Part shown: positions 1 through 9,168 of the stretch, one piece after another
How the letters are laid out: each line of letters starts with the position of its first letter
Numbering within the stretch: position 1 is the stretch's first letter
Source of the DNA: Actinomycetota bacterium
Lineage (GTDB): Bacteria > Actinomycetota > Geothermincolia > Geothermincolales > RBG-13-55-18
Direction of reading: 5' to 3'
NCBI GenBank assembly: GCA_013178005.1
Contig: JABLXL010000022.1
Span: forward strand, 1 to 54,991
Length of the DNA: 54,991 bases
Position numbers and translations under genes: made by a program
Notes under the pieces: model-generated
Told to the model about the DNA's origin: nothing
What the model saw: the letters and a program-made list of their open reading frames with translations, nothing else
Databases searched by the model: none

Positions 1-1
1 C

Positions 2-2605
2 GAGGGAGGCGGGGTGGTGTGCGAGCGCGCCATGTACTGGAACGACCGCCAGGGAGGGCACGACTCGGTGGGGGCCACTTCCCCCTCCAACACCTGGTAC
101 CTGGCGGAGGGGTGCACCGCTGGAGGCGGGGCCGCGGGTGGGGACGTGGAGTTGCGGGTGAAGGAGAGGGCGGGCGTGTCGCGCGAGAACGAGGTCGTCA
201 CTTCGGGGGTTCCGCTGCCGCTCGACATGGGCGTTTTCTCCGCCGGCGACCTTGCCCTGTTCGATGGCGAAGGCTTGCCCGTTCCCTGCCAGATAAAGGT
301 AACCGCGCGCTGGGGCGGCTCACCGGATGACGCCTCCAAGCCCGCGAAGTGGGTCCTCCTGGACTTCCCGGCCGAGGTGGAAGCGAACGGGGAAGCCGTG
401 TATTACCTGCGTCGCTCCGCGAACCGCGCGGCATCATCCTCGGAGGTGCGGGTCTCCGATGAAGGCTCCTCGATCACCGTGGACACCGGGGCGGCCGTCT
501 TCCGGCTTGGACGCGGTTCCTTCGACCTCTTCCGCGAGGTGGAGATCGCCGGCTATGGCGCCGCGCTGGAGACCTCCACGGATAACGGCTTCCACCTGGT
601 CTCCGGAGGCAGGGAATACCTCTCCAGCCTGGCGGCGCTGACCTCGTTGTCGGTGGACGATGCGGGCCCCATGCGCGCGTGCGTCACCGCGCGCGGCGCT
701 CTCACCGCTCCCGGGGGAGGGGAGTTGCTCCATTACACGGCGCGCATGCATTTCTACGCCGGATCGCCGCGGGTGCGCGTGCAATTCACCCTGGAGAATC
801 ACCGGCCCACCAGCCCCGATGGCATGGGACAGCCGCAGTGCTGGGATATAGGCTGCCCCGGCAGCCTGGGCTTCTCGGGCCTTTACCTGTCTCTGGCGCC
901 CATGGTGGGAGGGTCCCCCACCGCGACCCTCGACGCCGGAGAAGGGGAGAGGGGACCGTTCTCATCACGGGGAGGCTCGCTCTCCCTTTATCAGGATTCC
1001 TCGGGCACGGAGTCGTGGGACGCCCACCGCGGCCATTACCCGCGCCCGCAGTCCCATGTTTCCTTCCGGGGATGGAGGGCGATGAACGGGCGGTCGGAGG
1101 TCGGCCGCGGTTACCAGGCTCAACCCTGGCTGGATCTCTCCGGCAACGGAGTGGGTTTGGCGATGGGCCTGAAGGATTACTGGCAGAATCATCCAAAAGG
1201 GATTTATGCCGACGGCGGCACCGCGCGCCTTGGCCTTTTCCCCGAGGAGTACGGCGGCGATTACGTCTTCCGCCCCGGTGAGCACAAGACACACGAGATA
1301 TTCCTGTTCTTCCACCCCGGAGGAGCCGCGGAAGCCGGGGTTGCGCAGGTCATGAAGGCCATGAACTCGCCCCTTTTCGCCCTCGCCTCTCCGGGGTGGT
1401 ACGCGGGCAGCGGAGCGCTTGGAAGGCTGGCCCCCTTCTCGACCGACCCCCGTTTCTCCGCTTACGAAGACCAGAACCGCGCGGCTTTCGACCCCGAGGT
1501 GGGCTCCACGGGGTACAGCCTCCTTCAGAGCATTGAGGACAACGACTTCTACGGCTGGTGCGACTACGGAGACGTGCCCCTGGACTACGAGGCACCCTCC
1601 GGGCAGATGAACCTGAAATACAATTTCGACCAAGGGATGCTCCTGCAGTTCCTGCGCACCGGCGACTACCGCTGGTGGGACCTCGCCTCGCCGGCCTGCC
1701 GCCATGTGGCCGACGAGGACATCCTGCATTACGAGGGAGAGATAGACCACTGGGCGGACGGCGGGTATTTCGGGCACTCTTACCACGGGGAGACCGGCGA
1801 CAGCAATCCCCACCGCAACTACGGCGCCCCCCATCCGGACCTCTGTTTCGCGGTGCCCGGGGGGCTGCTGTACTACTACCTCACCGGGTACGAGGAATCC
1901 CGTGAAGCCGCCGTCGAGGTAATAGAGAACATGCGCTACCGCTACGAGAACAGCTACGGAAGGGGAAACGGGGAAGGCTGGGCGGACGGTTACAACGATT
2001 ACGGCAGCGACTCGTTCCGTCCCTTTGCCAACGGCTTGCGCGTGATGACCGAGGCATACGAGGCCACCGGCGACTCGCGTTACCTGGCCACGGCGGAGTG
2101 GATCATCCAAAACTCGCACCGCGCCGCCGATCCGTTCCTGGCAGCGCCTAGCCCGGGCGCTTCCGGCGGGACGTCGATATTCTCGCTGGACATGTTCACC
2201 TATTCCCTGGGTCGATATCTCGACGCCCTGGCCGCCGCCGGCCTGTCGGATCACCTTGACGCCGCCGGATACCTGGTCAGCCTGGTGCGCCACGAGGTGG
2301 ACCAGTGCTGGCGCGCTGGTCAAGAGGGATACCAGGGATTTCCATATGGGTGGGCTTACGATGGAACCGCGGACGAGAGTTTCGGGACGGTTAACCTCTG
2401 CAACTGGCACCTGTTGTCGGCGGATTGTCTCGCCTACGCTTATCTTTACGGGGGCGGAGGAGACCTCCTGGAGCTGGCATCCCAGGCTTTCCGCACCGGA
2501 TCGGAGCGTCCCAACGGCGAAGGGACAGAGCCCGCTTACTGGTCCACCAAGGAATCGGCAAACGCCTCCGTCTTCGGCCTGATTTATATGTCGGTCGTCC
2601 CATGA
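2..2605 (+). CDS. Secreted carbohydrate-active-like protein, 5' truncated by window edge
   Basis: The frame is open to the left edge: codons from base 2 read EGGG before VVCERAMYWN. The GTG at 14 is therefore only the first in-window start codon and the true start lies outside. Numbered from that GTG, residues 5-37 (ERAMYWN, HDSVG, TWYLAEG) look like the end of a repeat module I associate with large secreted proteins of deep-branching Actinobacteria. Residues about 45-130 resemble the N-terminal beta-sandwich of the PcRGLX/YetA-like exo-rhamnogalacturonan lyase family. Residues about 480-860 are rich in Trp, Tyr and His (HWADGGYFGHSYHGETGD, NPHRNYGAPHPD) and look like an alpha/alpha barrel. 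A polysaccharide-active role outside the cell is inference; substrate and mechanism are not shown. The frame ends in TGA. Confidence 0.62.
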   Translation, partial: EGGGVVCERAMYWNDRQGGHDSVGATSPSNTWYLAEGCTAGGGAAGGDVELRVKERAGVSRENEVVTSGVPLPLDMGVFSAGDLALFDGEGLPVPCQIKVTARWGGSPDDASKPAKWVLLDFPAEVEANGEAVYYLRRSANRAASSSEVRVSDEGSSITVDTGAAVFRLGRGSFDLFREVEIAGYGAALETSTDNGFHLVSGGREYLSSLAALTSLSVDDAGPMRACVTARGALTAPGGGELLHYTARMHFYAGSPRVRVQFTLENHRPTSPDGMGQPQCWDIGCPGSLGFSGLYLSLAPMVGGSPTATLDAGEGERGPFSSRGGSLSLYQDSSGTESWDAHRGHYPRPQSHVSFRGWRAMNGRSEVGRGYQAQPWLDLSGNGVGLAMGLKDYWQNHPKGIYADGGTARLGLFPEEYGGDYVFRPGEHKTHEIFLFFHPGGAAEAGVAQVMKAMNSPLFALASPGWYAGSGALGRLAPFSTDPRFSAYEDQNRAAFDPEVGSTGYSLLQSIEDNDFYGWCDYGDVPLDYEAPSGQMNLKYNFDQGMLLQFLRTGDYRWWDLASPACRHVADEDILHYEGEIDHWADGGYFGHSYHGETGDSNPHRNYGAPHPDLCFAVPGGLLYYYLTGYEESREAAVEVIENMRYRYENSYGRGNGEGWADGYNDYGSDSFRPFANGLRVMTEAYEATGDSRYLATAEWIIQNSHRAADPFLAAPSPGASGGTSIFSLDMFTYSLGRYLDALAAAGLSDHLDAAGYLVSLVRHEVDQCWRAGQEGYQGFPYGWAYDGTADESFGTVNLCNWHLLSADCLAYAYLYGGGGDLLELASQAFRTGSERPNGEGTEPAYWSTKESANASVFGLIYMSVVP

Positions 2606-2745
2606 GCGTCCGGCCGGTTGACCCGCCAGAGCGGCCGGGATATAATTTTTCCGCGTTACGGGCCTCCCATGCGGAGAACGCGCGGCGAGCGGCAAGAAGC
2701 CGCTGCACGAAGGACATCGGTCCAGCCCGGTAGAGAGTTTGGTTT

Positions 2746-2808
2746 GTGGCTCCGGAAGGGAGCCACGATCGAGGAAACACAGGCCACGAAGGCCCGGTCT
2801 TCGTGGCC
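2746..2808 (+). other. Two consecutive hairpins downstream of the secreted-protein gene
   Basis: GTGGCTCC (2746-2753) pairs with GGAGCCAC (2759-2766) across a 5-base loop. GGCCACGAAG (2782-2791) pairs perfectly with CTTCGTGGCC (2799-2808) across 7 bases and is followed by a T-rich GTTGCTTTTGT. The second is a plausible terminator for the preceding gene; the first has no clear role. The rest of 2606-3210 contains no gene I can support. Confidence 0.5.
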
Positions 2809-2967
2809 GTTGCTTTTGTCCGCGAAACCGGGCGCGGGCGGTATCTTACGGCTGAAAAAACTCCGGTTTGGGGGAAGAGAATTCAGGCCGTAGAGAAATG
2901 CTCCGACCCATCAGGAATCACGGTCGGACAATGCCTTTCGGCCCAGGGTGCGTGTGCAGCATTGGAA

Positions 2968-3023
2968 GGGCGCCACGAAGGCGATAGGTACCCGGCAGGG
3001 GACCACGCTCGTGGCGCCCTTTT
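2968..3023 (+). terminator. Long-loop GC hairpin with T run in the leader of the peptide ABC operon
   Basis: GGGCGCCACGA (2968-2978) pairs perfectly with TCGTGGCGCCC (3009-3019), with TTTT directly after at 3020-3023. The 30-base loop could fold further. Because it lies about 190 bases before the substrate-binding gene, it could be a terminator of the upstream unit or an attenuator/riboswitch expression platform. I tested the sequence by eye against cobalamin and c-di-GMP riboswitch cores and recognised neither. Confidence 0.45.
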
Positions 3024-3210
3024 CTAACGGGTAGCTAAAGCGGCGCGCAGGAGAGGAAAGGCGCGGATAAGGATATGGCAAGTCGCGCGCGAAAGGGACG
3101 ACAACGCAATAACGCAAGAACGCAAGAAATGGCAGCAGCGCATCGCCGGGCTTTCCCGGCGGATGAGGAGCGGTGGGAGAAGCATGATCCATGGAAGGAG
3201 GAGCGTTGGA

Positions 3211-4845
3211 ATGGCAGGAGAAACCGGTCTAAAGGGAATCGGCAAGCGGGGTTGGGCGATGCCCCTGGCGACATTGATCGTCATCCTCTTGACGGTGTCG
3301 CTCTTCGTGGGTTGTGGGGGCAAGGGTTCGTCCTCCGGCGCGGTGAAGCGGGAGGAGCTGGTGCTTGCGGTGGGCGGGGAGAGCGAGGAAGGTTACGACC
3401 CCACCACCGGGTGGGGGCGTTACGGATCGCCGCTCTTCCAGAGCACCCTGCTCACCCGCGATGACGACCTGGAGATCGTGAACGACCTCGCGACCATGTA
3501 CGAGATCAGCGAGGACGGCCTCACCTACACGGTGAAGATCCGGGATGACGTGAAGTTCTCCGACGGGCAGCCCCTCACCGCCGAAGACGTCGTTTATACC
3601 TTCGAGACCGCTGCGAAGAGCGGATCGGTGGTGGACCTGACCGTCCTCGAAAAGGTTAGGGCCGAGGACGACCATACCGTGGTGTTCACCCTCAAGGAGC
3701 CCATGTCCACCTTCATCAACCTTCTCGTCACCATGGGCATTGTCCCCAAGCACGCCCACGGCGAAGATTACGCCTACAATCCCATAGGGTCCGGGCCTTA
3801 CAAGCTGGTGCAGTGGGACCGCGGCCAGCAGATGATCGTGGAGGCCAACCCCCTCTACTACGGCGAGCAACCCTATTTCAAGCGCATCACCTTCCTTTTC
3901 CTGGAAGAGGACGCGGCGTTTGCCGCCGCGCAGGCGGGGGAGGTGGACGTGGCGGCGGTTCCCCACACCCTTGCGGCCGAGGGCATCGCGGGCATGCGGC
4001 TCCTGGACGTCGACAGCGTTGACAACCGCGGGATATGCTTCCCCTACGTTCCCGCAGGCTCCACCGATGATGAAGGCAACCCGGTGGGAAACGACGTGAC
4101 CAGCGACCTTGCCATCCGCAAGGCCATAAACGTGGCCGTGGATCGAAAGGCCCTGGTTCACGGCGTCCTCAAAGGGTACGGATCCCCCGCCTACACCATT
4201 TGCGACAACCTGCCGTGGTGGAACCCGGAGACGGTGTTCAAGGACGCCGACCTTGAGGAAGCAAAGAAGATACTCGAGGAAGGCGGCTGGAAGGACTCCG
4301 ACGGGGACGGCATCGTGGAAAAAGGCTCGCTCAAGGCCAGCTTCACCCTCGTCTACCCCTCCTCGGACCAGACGCGGCAGTCCCTTGCCATGGCGACGGC
4401 TGACATGGTTAAGAAGGCGGGCATAGAGATGAAGGTGGAGGGAAAGAGCTGGGACGAGATCGAGCGCCTCATGCACTCCAACGCCGTGCTCTTCGGATGG
4501 GGAAGCCACACTCCCATGGAGATGTGCAACGTCTACCACGGCAAGTACCGCGGCAACGAGTGGTACAACGCCAACTACTACCAAAACCCCAAGGTGGACG
4601 CCTACATGGACCAGGCGCTGGCCGCGGGCTCGGAGGAAGAGGCCCTGGAGTACTGGAAGAAGGCGCAGTGGGACGGGGAAACCGGCCTTTCTGCCCGGGG
4701 CGACGCGCCGTGGGCCTGGCTGGTGAACCTCGACCACTGTTATTTCGTCAACGAGGACCTGGATACGGGGAAGAACCGCATCGAGCCGCACGGCCACGGC
4801 TGGCCGATCACCGCGAACATCGTGGAGTGGCGCTGGAAGGAATAG
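3211..4845 (+). CDS. ABC transporter substrate-binding lipoprotein (SBP_bac_5, oligopeptide/nickel type)
   Basis: 544 aa. The ATG at 3211 is chosen because AAGGAGGAG (3195-3203) sits 7 bases upstream; in-frame ATGs at 3163 and 3184 lack this. The N-terminus has a basic start, a hydrophobic stretch and the lipobox LFVGC, so the protein should be lipid-anchored outside the membrane. The body carries SBP_bac_5 signatures such as YEISEDGLTYTVKIRDDVKF, GQPLTAEDVVYTFE and YNPIGSGPYKL. It is the first gene of a five-gene importer (SBP, two permeases, two ATPases). The family binds oligopeptides, nickel chelates or other small ligands, and the sequence does not decide which. The relaxed spacing and hairpin before the next gene suggest the binding protein is made in excess. 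Confidence 0.9.
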   Translation: MAGETGLKGIGKRGWAMPLATLIVILLTVSLFVGCGGKGSSSGAVKREELVLAVGGESEEGYDPTTGWGRYGSPLFQSTLLTRDDDLEIVNDLATMYEISEDGLTYTVKIRDDVKFSDGQPLTAEDVVYTFETAAKSGSVVDLTVLEKVRAEDDHTVVFTLKEPMSTFINLLVTMGIVPKHAHGEDYAYNPIGSGPYKLVQWDRGQQMIVEANPLYYGEQPYFKRITFLFLEEDAAFAAAQAGEVDVAAVPHTLAAEGIAGMRLLDVDSVDNRGICFPYVPAGSTDDEGNPVGNDVTSDLAIRKAINVAVDRKALVHGVLKGYGSPAYTICDNLPWWNPETVFKDADLEEAKKILEEGGWKDSDGDGIVEKGSLKASFTLVYPSSDQTRQSLAMATADMVKKAGIEMKVEGKSWDEIERLMHSNAVLFGWGSHTPMEMCNVYHGKYRGNEWYNANYYQNPKVDAYMDQALAAGSEEEALEYWKKAQWDGETGLSARGDAPWAWLVNLDHCYFVNEDLDTGKNRIEPHGHGWPITANIVEWRWKE

Positions 4846-4879
4846 GGTAGAGGGCTTTTTACGGGCAGGCCGGCAGCGT

Positions 4880-4904
4880 GCCCGCCCGCCTCGAGCGGGC
4901 GGGC
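4880..4904 (+). other. GC hairpin between binding protein and permease
   Basis: GCCCGCCCGC (4880-4889) pairs perfectly with GCGGGCGGGC (4895-4904) across CTCGA, and no T run follows. Hairpins at this position in transport operons commonly protect the binding-protein part of the mRNA; that role here is inference. Confidence 0.6.
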
Positions 4905-4936
4905 CATGCCGCCCGGCGACGCGGAAGGGAGCGATC

Positions 4937-5956
4937 TTGAAAAACGCGTTACGGATATTCGCGGGCCGCGCGCTGCGTTTGGCCACCCTCCTCGTGGCGC
5001 TGGTCCTCTTCTCCTTTCTTTTGGTGAGCCGCTCTCCCATAGACCCGGTGCGGGCGTACGTGGGCGCGGACATGAACCTGGTGAGCCCGGAGCAGCGGCA
5101 GCAGATCGAGGAATACTGGGGCCTTAACGATCCCGCCACCACGCGCCTTTTGCGCTGGTGCTCCGCCATCCTGCGCGGGGACTTCGGCACCTCCATGATC
5201 TACCGCCGGCCGGTGCTGGAGGTCATCGGCGAGCGTTTCCTGGCCTCGTTGCTGCTCATGATGACGGCGTGGGCTCTTTCGGGGGTGATCGGTATGGCCT
5301 TGGGCCTGCTGGCGGGGGCGAGGAGCGGAGGGGCGCTGGACCGCGGCGTGCGCTGGTATTGCTTCACCATCGCCTCCACGCCGGCGTTCTGGCTGGCCAT
5401 CCTCATGCTCATGCTTTTCTCCGTATGGTTGGGTTGGGCGCCCATCGGGTTGGCGGTCCCGGCTGGAGTGGAGGCCTCCCGGGTATCCATCTTCGACCGC
5501 CTTCATCACCTGATCTTGCCCGCCTTTACCTTGAGCATGCTGGGGGTGGCGAACATCGCGCTGTTCACGCGGCAGAAGGTGGTGGAGGCGATGAACAGCG
5601 AGTACGTGCTTTTCGCGCGCGCCAAGGGGGAGTCGGAGAGGTACATCATCCTGCGTCACGTGCCGCGCAACGCGGCGCTTCCCGCGATCACCCTGCTCTT
5701 CGCCTCCTTCTCGGAGCTTTTCGGGGGCTCGGTGCTGGTGGAGACGGTCTTCACCTACCCGGGACTGGGACAGGCGACGGTGCAGTCGGCCCTGCGCGGG
5801 GACGTGCCCCTCCTGCTGGGGACGGTGATCTTCGGGGCGCTCTTCGTCTTCGCCGGCAACCTGATGGCGGATGCCGTCTACCTGTTCATCGATCCCAGGA
5901 TACGCGAGGCGAAGCGTGGAAAGGCGAGGGAGGTCCCCCATGGGAGCCTGGCATAG
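4937..5956 (+). CDS. ABC transporter permease, DppB/OppB type
   Basis: 339 aa, TTG start at 4937 with GGAAGGGAG (4923-4931) upstream; no better start exists. It is the first of two permeases. A membrane segment near residues 10-30 is followed by an extracytoplasmic stretch with the DppB-type pattern (RSPIDPVRAYVG, YWGLNDP, GDFGTSMIYRRPV). The BPD_transp_1 region about residues 90-330 contains the ATPase-contact loop ARAKGESERYIILRHVPRNA and FGGSVLVETVFTYPGLG, which is typical of the family. The 3' end overlaps the next gene by 17 bases, so the two are probably translationally coupled. Confidence 0.9.
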   Translation: MKNALRIFAGRALRLATLLVALVLFSFLLVSRSPIDPVRAYVGADMNLVSPEQRQQIEEYWGLNDPATTRLLRWCSAILRGDFGTSMIYRRPVLEVIGERFLASLLLMMTAWALSGVIGMALGLLAGARSGGALDRGVRWYCFTIASTPAFWLAILMLMLFSVWLGWAPIGLAVPAGVEASRVSIFDRLHHLILPAFTLSMLGVANIALFTRQKVVEAMNSEYVLFARAKGESERYIILRHVPRNAALPAITLLFASFSELFGGSVLVETVFTYPGLGQATVQSALRGDVPLLLGTVIFGALFVFAGNLMADAVYLFIDPRIREAKRGKAREVPHGSLA

Positions 5957-6968
5957 AGCGCGCCCGGAACGCCTGGGAGAGGAAGTGGAAGGGAATGGCT
6001 TTTCCCCGGACCGGACTCCAGTGCCCCCTGGAAGGCGGCGCGCGGGACGATGCTTCGCGGGGGAGGGAGGCCCGTTTGCCCTCGCGCGGGACAGGCTGCG
6101 AGGGGAGGACGGCCAGGTCGCGATACCCAGGCCTGCCCTGCGCTTGCCGGCGCTCAACAGGCGGCAGCGCATGTTGCTGGGCACCTTCTGCCTCGCTGCT
6201 ATCATCGTCCTGGTGATCATTTCCAGCTTCGCCATAAGCGACGCGCGCCTGGCCACCAACCTGGACGCGCGGGATATCCCGCCTTCCCTCAGCCACCCCT
6301 TCGGGACGGATTGGCTGGGAAGGGACATGCTGGTGCGCACGGTGAAGGGCTTGACGCTCAGCCTCGGGGTGGGGGTTTTCGCCTCGGGATTCAGCGTTCT
6401 CTTCGCCCTGGCGCTGGGCCTTCTCGCGGCCTCCGGGGTGAGGGCTGCGGACGCCGTGGTGTCCTGGCTGGTGGATTTCTTCCTCGGCCTGCCCCACCTG
6501 GTGTTCCTCATCCTCATCGCCTTCGTCCTGGGCGGCGGTGTGTCAGCTGTGGTGATAGGGGTGGCCTTGACCCACTGGCCGAGCCTCGCGCGCGTGGTGC
6601 GCGCGGAGGTGCTGCAGTTGCGATCCGCTGAGTACATCCAGGCCTCACCGCATTTCGGGCGTTCGCGCTGGTGGATGGCGAGGAAGCATTTCCTCCCCCA
6701 CCTGGTGCCGCAGCTCATCGTGGGCTTCGTGCTGCTTATCCCCCACGCCATACTCCACGAGGCTTCCATAACCTTCCTGGGATTCGGGCTGTCTCCCCAT
6801 CGCCCCGCCATAGGGATAATCCTTTCCGAGGCCATGCGCTACCTGACGGCGGGAAAATGGTGGCTGGCCCTCATGCCAGGGATTGCCCTGGTGGCGTTGG
6901 TGGGCATCATCTTCGCCCTTGGGGATAACCTGCGCGCGCTGCTGGATCCCCATACCGCGCACGAGTAA
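5940..6968 (+). CDS. ABC transporter permease, DppC/OppC type
   Basis: 342 aa. The ATG at 5940 is chosen because GAGGGAGG (5926-5933) precedes it; the frame continues further upstream without a ribosome site. An unusually long Arg-rich N-terminal extension (about 75 residues) precedes the first membrane helix (MLLGTFCLAAIIVLVIISSF). The rest is family-like: HPFGTDWLGRDMLVRTVKG, DFFLGLPHLVFLILIAFVLG, and an EAA-like loop around YIQASPHFGRSRWWMARKH. It forms the membrane channel with the preceding permease. It overlaps that gene and is separated from the ATPase pair by about 245 bases holding a degenerate tandem repeat. Confidence 0.88.
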   Translation: MGAWHRARPERLGEEVEGNGFSPDRTPVPPGRRRAGRCFAGEGGPFALARDRLRGEDGQVAIPRPALRLPALNRRQRMLLGTFCLAAIIVLVIISSFAISDARLATNLDARDIPPSLSHPFGTDWLGRDMLVRTVKGLTLSLGVGVFASGFSVLFALALGLLAASGVRAADAVVSWLVDFFLGLPHLVFLILIAFVLGGGVSAVVIGVALTHWPSLARVVRAEVLQLRSAEYIQASPHFGRSRWWMARKHFLPHLVPQLIVGFVLLIPHAILHEASITFLGFGLSPHRPAIGIILSEAMRYLTAGKWWLALMPGIALVALVGIIFALGDNLRALLDPHTAHE

Positions 6969-7030
6969 GCGGACGGAGACGGAGTCGGCGATGAGGAAAA
7001 AGATGACAGGGTTTCAGAGCGGAGCGGTCA

Positions 7031-7195
7031 ATGGCATGTGTAGGCGCCGGATCTCATGGGACGCGGTGGTGGTTAGCATGGAATTCTCTCCGCTCGGACA
7101 ATCCAGAAGCGTGTTATGGCGGGATACCGGGCTAAGTGGTCGATGGCACGTACAGTAACGGGATTTTTCGGGACGCGGTGGTGATTCGCATGGAC
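7031..7195 (+). repeat. Degenerate 112-base tandem duplication before the first transporter ATPase
   Basis: ATGGCATGT followed 27 bases on by GGGACGCGGTGGTG and GCATGGA (7031-7083) recurs as ATGGCACGT, GGGACGCGGTGGTG and GCATGGA (7143-7195). The offset is 112 bases for both landmarks. The second copy runs up to the 5' end of the ATPase gene. Confidence 0.65.
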
Positions 7196-7213
7196 GGTGA
7201 AAAGGAAAGCTTG

Positions 7214-8245
7214 ATGGAGCGGGTGGTTATGGTAGAAGAGGACGTGATGCTTCCGGGTATGAACGCGGCGAGCGAGGAGGCCGCACGGTCCGAGGAGGAT
7301 TTGTTCCCGGATGTGAGGGAGACGCTCCTCGAGGTCAAAGACCTCGCCATCTCCTTCGTGCAGTACTCCAAGGGCCTGCGCCAGAGGACGGTCTCACCCA
7401 TCGTTGACCTCAACCTTATCGTGGACGTTGGAGAGGTGGTGGCGGTGGTGGGAGAGAGCGGCTCCGGGAAGAGCCTGTTGGCCCATTCCATCCTGGGGAT
7501 CCTTCCCAGCAACGCCCGTGTCACCGGCGAGATAAACTACGATGGGCGGGCGCTCACACCGGAGAGGGTCAAGGAGCTGAGGGGGAGGGAGATAACCTTC
7601 GTACCCCAGTCGGTGCAGTTCCTGAACCCCCTGATGCGCGTTGGAGCCCAGATCCCCGCAAAGGGAAAGGATAAGAGGGAAAGGAAGAAGAAGGTGCGGA
7701 GCGTGTTCGAGCGCTACCGGCTTCCCGCTGGAACAGAGAAAAAGTTTCCCTACCAGTTGTCGGGCGGCATGGCGAGACGCGTGCTGGTGGCCTCGGCGAC
7801 CGTGGGGGGAGCGCGCCTGATCGTCGCCGATGAGCCCACCCCGGGACTGGACGAGGCTGCGATAAGGGAGGCCTTGGGGCACCTGCGCGAGCTGGCCGAC
7901 GAGGGCAGGGCGGTCATGCTTATAAGCCACGACCTCGAGCAGGCGCTGGGTATATCGGACCGCGTGGCTGTTTTCTACGCCGGGACAACGTTGGAGGAGG
8001 CGCGCGCGGATGATTTCAATGGAGACGGGTGCGATCTACGGCACCCTTACACCAGGGCACTTTGGAAGGCCTTGCCCTCCAACGGCTTCCTCGCTATACC
8101 GGGCAACCAGCCCACGCCGGACAACCTTCCTCCGGGTTGCCTTTTTTCCCCGCGGTGCCAAATGGCCACGGAGGAGTGTTTCTCCGTGAAGCCCCACAAG
8201 CGCGACCTGCGCGGCGGATGGGTGAGGTGTCATCATGCCGCTTGA
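7214..8245 (+). CDS. ABC transporter ATP-binding protein, DppD/OppD type
   Basis: 343 aa from the ATG at 7214 (AAAGGAAAG upstream); starts at 7136, 7190 and 7232 are also possible because the preceding sequence is a duplication. Motifs in order: Walker A GESGSGKS, Q-loop VPQS, signature LSGGM, Walker B LIVADEPT, and switch SHD. The C-terminal oligo_HPY domain has CLFSPRCQMATEECF. The domain order and length fit peptide/nickel importers. It drives the two permeases upstream from the cytoplasmic face. It overlaps the next ATPase gene by 11 bases. Confidence 0.88.
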   Translation: MERVVMVEEDVMLPGMNAASEEAARSEEDLFPDVRETLLEVKDLAISFVQYSKGLRQRTVSPIVDLNLIVDVGEVVAVVGESGSGKSLLAHSILGILPSNARVTGEINYDGRALTPERVKELRGREITFVPQSVQFLNPLMRVGAQIPAKGKDKRERKKKVRSVFERYRLPAGTEKKFPYQLSGGMARRVLVASATVGGARLIVADEPTPGLDEAAIREALGHLRELADEGRAVMLISHDLEQALGISDRVAVFYAGTTLEEARADDFNGDGCDLRHPYTRALWKALPSNGFLAIPGNQPTPDNLPPGCLFSPRCQMATEECFSVKPHKRDLRGGWVRCHHAA

Positions 8246-8849
8246 GGCGAGGGAGGTATCGTTCCGCTATGGGCGCGGAGAATGGGTCCTCAGGCGCGCC
8301 TCGCTTTCGGTTTGCGCCGGCGAGGTGGTGGGGCTGAGGGGTGAGAGCGGATCGGGCAAGACCACCTTCGCGCGCGTCATCGCCGGCTATCTCCGTCCCC
8401 AGGAAGGGGAGGTGTACCTTGACGGGGCGCCATTGCCGCGCCACTGCTACAACCCCGTACAGCTCATGCATCAACATCCCGAAAAGGCGGTGAACCCGCG
8501 CTGGCGCATGCGCGACACCCTAGCGGAGGCATGGGACGTGGACGACGCGACCCTCGATGCCCTGGGGGTGGACGCCTCGTGGCTTGGCCGCTGGCCCAAC
8601 GAGCTCTCGGGCGGGGAACTGCAGAGGATATGCCTGGCGCGCGCCCTGAGTCCACGCACGCGTTACCTCATCGCCGACGAGATAACCACCATGCTCGACG
8701 CCGTGACCCAGGCCCAGATATGGAAAGCGATCCTGGTCAGGGTGAGGGAAAGCGGGCTGGGCGTGCTGGCGGTAAGCCACGATCGCTCTCTTCTCGAGCG
8801 CGTTGCCGACCGTGTCGTGGACGTGGAGGAGATCGCCGCGGCGCGGTGA
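8235..8849 (+). CDS. ABC transporter ATP-binding protein, DppF/OppF type, short form
   Basis: 204 aa, ATG at 8235 inside the 3' end of the preceding gene. Walker A GESGSGKTT, LSGGELQR signature, Walker B LIADE and the SHD switch are present. Two things are unusual. The D-loop side reads ADEITTMLDAVTQ rather than DEPTSALD, and the usual C-terminal oligo_HPY domain of about 70-100 residues is absent, so the protein is a bare nucleotide-binding domain. It is the last gene of the importer operon. Confidence 0.87.
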   Translation: MPLEAREVSFRYGRGEWVLRRASLSVCAGEVVGLRGESGSGKTTFARVIAGYLRPQEGEVYLDGAPLPRHCYNPVQLMHQHPEKAVNPRWRMRDTLAEAWDVDDATLDALGVDASWLGRWPNELSGGELQRICLARALSPRTRYLIADEITTMLDAVTQAQIWKAILVRVRESGLGVLAVSHDRSLLERVADRVVDVEEIAAAR

Positions 8850-9168
8850 ATCCACGGGGGCAATGGCATGTCATGCCGGATGGCGGGAGGATACCGAAGC
8901 GGGGTCAGAAGCAGGGCATTGGCATGGGAGCGAGCACGTCAGTAGCCCAAGCCCACCTTCCTGGAGCGCCCGATGACCCTGGGAGCACAGGTATCCTTTG
9001 CCTGCACTCAATGCGAGAACCGACCCCATGCCATACTATCGTCACCGGAAAAAACTACCTTACACTTTTCAACGGGGCGGCTCTGGCTTGGGCGGGGATG
9101 GTCTTCGTGCTATCTCCAGTGGCGAAAAAGACCACCTCCCACCCGGGGCACGAGGAAGGGGCCGCCCC
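8850..9168. other. Intergenic gap between convergent genes
   Basis: 319 bases between the end of the importer operon and the end of the LysR gene. I see no conserved coding frame, RNA gene or strong terminator here. Confidence 0.5.

Noticed and set aside
965-2695. Long minus-strand open frame under the secreted-protein gene
   Set aside because: It is a shadow in GC-rich coding sequence: low-complexity composition, no domain, and the plus-strand protein is recognisable.
3229-5196. Minus-strand open frame of more than 600 codons over the importer genes
   Set aside because: It is antisense to well-supported ABC transporter genes and has no recognisable domain.
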